Shown one piece after another: positions 61,269 through 64,000 of a stretch of 64,000 bases of DNA; the stretch's first letter is position 1; every line of letters starts with the position of its first letter. The translations under genes and the position numbers were made by a program. This DNA comes from Parasponia andersonii (lineage: Eukaryota > Streptophyta > Magnoliopsida > Rosales > Cannabaceae): NCBI GenBank assembly GCA_002914805.1, contig JXTB01000421.1, positions 231,535-295,534 of the forward strand. Reading direction: 5' to 3'. The notes beneath the pieces are model-generated. The model had not been told where the DNA came from. It worked only from the letters and a program-made list of their open reading frames with translations, and ran no database searches.

Positions 61269-61907
61269 ATGAACATCAAGTTCAAGAAATCACAAGTTCT
61301 AATCCTTTCACTCCTAGCGGTTCTTCTTATCATTGCACCTCTTTTATCCTCATCACTAAGGCCTACTTATCTCTACTTCATCACCAACCTCCTTATAATT
61401 ACCATTGGAGCAGAGGCTGGCCTTCTCTCATTGATCTTTTCCAAGCCCTCATTAGAAGATAATAATAACAAAACCAAGGATACTTTTCCTGTTCCTCAAA
61501 AGACTGCTGGAGTATTAGCCTCAGAAGCCTCTTCTGAGAAAAGGGTTGTTCTTTCCAACACCAATGATAGTGATGAAAAGTTGAATGGTTTTGATCAAAC
61601 TGCTGGGAAAAAGGTCAAATGTGTAGAGAAATCTCTTTCTGAGAAGATAATTGGCTCTGTCAAAGCAGACAGAGTCAAGAAATGTCCTTCCATGCCTAGC
61701 CTTTTCTTCATAGGAGGTGATGAGAATGAAGGAAATTTAGATGAAGACTATCATGAAGAGGAGGAAGAAGAATTAGTTGGGGAAATTACTGGACAGGAGC
61801 TGTTTACGAAAGCCGAGACGTTTATTGGGAACTTCTATAAGCAGCTGATGATGCAGAGGGAGGAGTCATGGAAGAGGATTCATGGTTTTTATCAGAGAGC
61901 CTTCTAA
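61269..61907 (+). CDS. DUF4408/DUF761 membrane protein, copy B
   Basis: The intronless partner of 46482-47120, also 212 residues and collinear without gaps. The start is ATG at 61269 (GAAGCCATGAAC), as in copy A; a longer frame back to 61224 would need a TTG start and is not supported. The two hydrophobic N-terminal segments, KKCPSMPSLFFIG, the acidic run (151-168) and the DUF761 C-terminus are kept. Differences cluster in the Ser/Lys-rich middle (residues 61-121), while the N-terminal and C-terminal modules are nearly unchanged. That suggests both copies are under selection, though counts of silent and replacement changes are needed. Confidence 0.9.
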   Translation: MNIKFKKSQVLILSLLAVLLIIAPLLSSSLRPTYLYFITNLLIITIGAEAGLLSLIFSKPSLEDNNNKTKDTFPVPQKTAGVLASEASSEKRVVLSNTNDSDEKLNGFDQTAGKKVKCVEKSLSEKIIGSVKADRVKKCPSMPSLFFIGGDENEGNLDEDYHEEEEEELVGEITGQELFTKAETFIGNFYKQLMMQREESWKRIHGFYQRAF

Positions 61908-64000
61908 GCATAACTCTTGACCCCTTAATTTATAATTTAGCTAGTGGCTAAGAATTAGTACTATTGTTATGCTATTCATCAGTTTAATTAGGCTCATTGG
62001 TTTGGGGGATATTTTGGTTGGGAACAACTCTATTTTCTAGTTATGGTTCTTTCCTTTCATTATTGGGTTTTGTACAAAAGTTATAGGCAATTGAGTTATA
62101 TAGAATAATGCCTACCTTATATTCCGTTTTACTACAGGGCTTAGTCAAGTCAGGCATATAAAATTCACGTACACAGACTTTGACGCTATCACAGTGTCAT
62201 GGAAAAGGGCATGCATATATAGGTCATAGGTGTTCCTTGTTCTCATGTATTGTCATGTATTACATACAAATCTATAATTATAGTCTGCTTGTCTCTTTTA
62301 GTTGGTCTTGTAGCTCAGAAAGATAAATATTTGATAACTGCGTTTGTATATTTTTAATATTATATTGTAATTTTAATGACTAAGTTGACATAATAACATA
62401 TCCAAGCCATTTGAGCCCTATATTTTTAAGAAGATTACAAGATCAAGAGGATTTGAGAAGCTCAATTTTTGAAAATCAACATGCGTGATATACTGATAGC
62501 TCAACTCCAAGTCTATGTACTGACTCCTAGCTATCACTTCCCAAACATATTATTATGAAGAACAGTAACATGTTCTGGATATGTCATCTTTACTCAGATG
62601 TTAATATATATGAATGCCTTAACTGATGAAATATATTATTTATATAGGTGTGTGTTATGCTACCAATCCTGAAATCCATAAACAAGTGAAAAGAGGGTCT
62701 TCTTTCACTTGCTCATCTGATCAACCATATATGGTATAATATAGAATATTAAAATGAAAAAAAAATATTTATAAGATTTTTCGGTATGATATTGTTTCCT
62801 TGCATCATAAACAACAACAAAAATCCAGCAGAAATATTGTTCTTTGGTCCAACCCACTAAAGATAAGGCCATGCAGATTAGAGCTTTTCAGACTGAAAGA
62901 ATCGAATAGAGTGACATCATATTAATATTTCCCCCCTCTCATGAGTAATTTTTATAGTGGAAAGATATCCTGAGAAACTTATAGTTGTGTGATCTCTCTT
63001 TATCTTTATGCTTGAGGTTGACCCAAAGTAGTTTATATTTCCCTTTTCTATTCTCTGGATCACATATGAACACGTCGATCTAATCGACGTAGGTTTCTGG
63101 TAAAGAAGAAAAACATAAAAGAAAATAAAAAAAGGAAAGAAAGAAATAAAAAACGAATTTTGTTAGTCATTTGGCGAAGAATAATCTCTAGGACGAATCA
63201 TAGTTGGTGACAGTCCAAAGTGCACAAAATCTTTGTAACAAAATTCTATTCTCTTCCTCTCAAGAAGGTGGTGATGGTAACAACATGGAATATTATAGTT
63301 TGGATATCTGGCTCTCTCAAAAAAATGTACTACTTCACCTACTCTAATATGTCTCTTGGGCTAATTTCTTGGAAATGCTCTTTGCCTTGCAAGTTCTCCA
63401 AGATGTTTTTTTAAGTAAAAAATTTTAGTTTCTTATTATTGAAGTTGAGTTGCCTACTTTCACTTTTTGTTGCTTTAAATCTTTAACCATATGTATATAA
63501 ATTTTAACAAGTAAGAACGCATTTTTCCTTTGCTTTAAGACTTGAAAGTTCCTCTTATATTATCCCAAATGATCCTTATCTCCCGTTTCATGGTTTATTG
63601 GTTTCCACTTATGATCTTTACTAAGACTCAAACTATACCACATTTTCCATGTCCTTAGAATTTACCCAGAAAGGAAATCCAGCTCAGCAACTTCTTGGAA
63701 CTTACTCAAAAAACTATGTAAAATCAAATGTATAAGTTCACACTCAACCAAAAATATTGAACAGAACTCATCTGAAACTTTGGTTAGATACATGAACCTT
63801 ATTTTTGTTGTACTTTGAAAGTTACCAAAGTATATAGCATGCATCATATATATCCGAGCTACCTAACATGTATAATTTATATGCATGTATATATGTAGCC
63901 CTCATACTTGCATTATTGAACATAATAGTTAATCAAATTCTGAAAGGATACGAGAATGCGACTAATTGAGTGAACATGGAATTATTTCAGTCTTGGAAGG
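61908..64000. other. Downstream flank of gene copy B
   Basis: Non-coding DNA aligned with 47121-49998. It lacks the (TA)n-flanked miniature elements present in copy A. Short open frames at 63220-63414 and 63662-63847 have no intact match in copy A. Confidence 0.6.

Larger units (their letters stand above)
58636..64000. repeat. Segmental duplication, copy B (runs off the window)
   Basis: Aligns in order with 42266-50005 as described for copy A. The last bases (TCTTGGAAGG) match copy A around 49998, so the duplication reaches at least the window edge. Identity is high over the gene and its proximal promoter and lower elsewhere. Confidence 0.9.

Noticed and set aside
1..64000. tRNA, rRNA or organellar DNA insertions
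   Set aside because: No cloverleaf-type or rRNA-like sequence was recognised by eye; a covariance-model scan would be needed to exclude a tRNA gene.

Overview
The window is nuclear DNA from a flowering plant, almost certainly a eudicot. Its genes are split by GT-AG introns, intergenic DNA is AT-rich with many (TA)n and (CT)n tracts, and it carries plant-type Ty3/Gypsy, hAT and miniature elements. The species cannot be named from the sequence alone.

Host genes, left to right. (1) GDP-L-galactose phosphorylase (GGP/VTC2 type, minus, 1354-3383), the control step of ascorbate synthesis, with a peptide-type upstream ORF in its leader that has an ACG start and no ATG (3555-3746). (2) A DUF212/YuiD-type membrane protein (plus, 24448-27237). 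(3) A type-II prohibitin of the inner mitochondrial membrane (minus, 27957-30014), tail to tail with gene 2. (4) The condensin I kleisin CAP-H (plus, 37337-42239), complete over 13 exons except for an in-frame TAA at codon 38. (5) Two copies of an intronless DUF4408/DUF761 gene (46482-47120 and 61269-61907), on two copies of a multi-kilobase segmental duplication. (6) A shortened eIF4A-like DEAD-box gene (plus, 51791-54268) that keeps an open 343-codon frame but has lost the Q motif, Walker A, the DEAD box and part of motif V.

Mobile DNA. An 11.1-kb Ty3/Gypsy element of Tat-like type (8661-19782, minus) has two LTRs of about 630 bp, decayed gag-pol, and an extra intron-containing gene in antisense between integrase and the 3' LTR. 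A 1.8-kb solo LTR (21547-23344) has a perfect ATATT target-site duplication. A 3.6-kb decayed hAT element lies at 54748-58383. A cluster of five related 160-240-bp miniature elements, separated by (TA)n, lies at about 49070-50505. A frameshifted PPR fragment sits beside a 1.1-kb tract of degenerate GTAACTAG-like repeats (31880-33110).

Duplication history. DNA from just after the CAP-H stop codon (from about 42266) is repeated from about 58636 to the end of the window, including the small gene, its promoter and its downstream flank. The first copy has gained about 1.5 kb (43605-45120) and the (TA)n-flanked miniature elements. The eIF4A-like gene and the hAT element lie between the copies.

The host genes are unrelated housekeeping genes and do not form a pathway. 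Several share an ACGAC-GTCGT type motif close to the presumed transcription start. No tRNA, rRNA, CRISPR or prokaryotic features were recognised.
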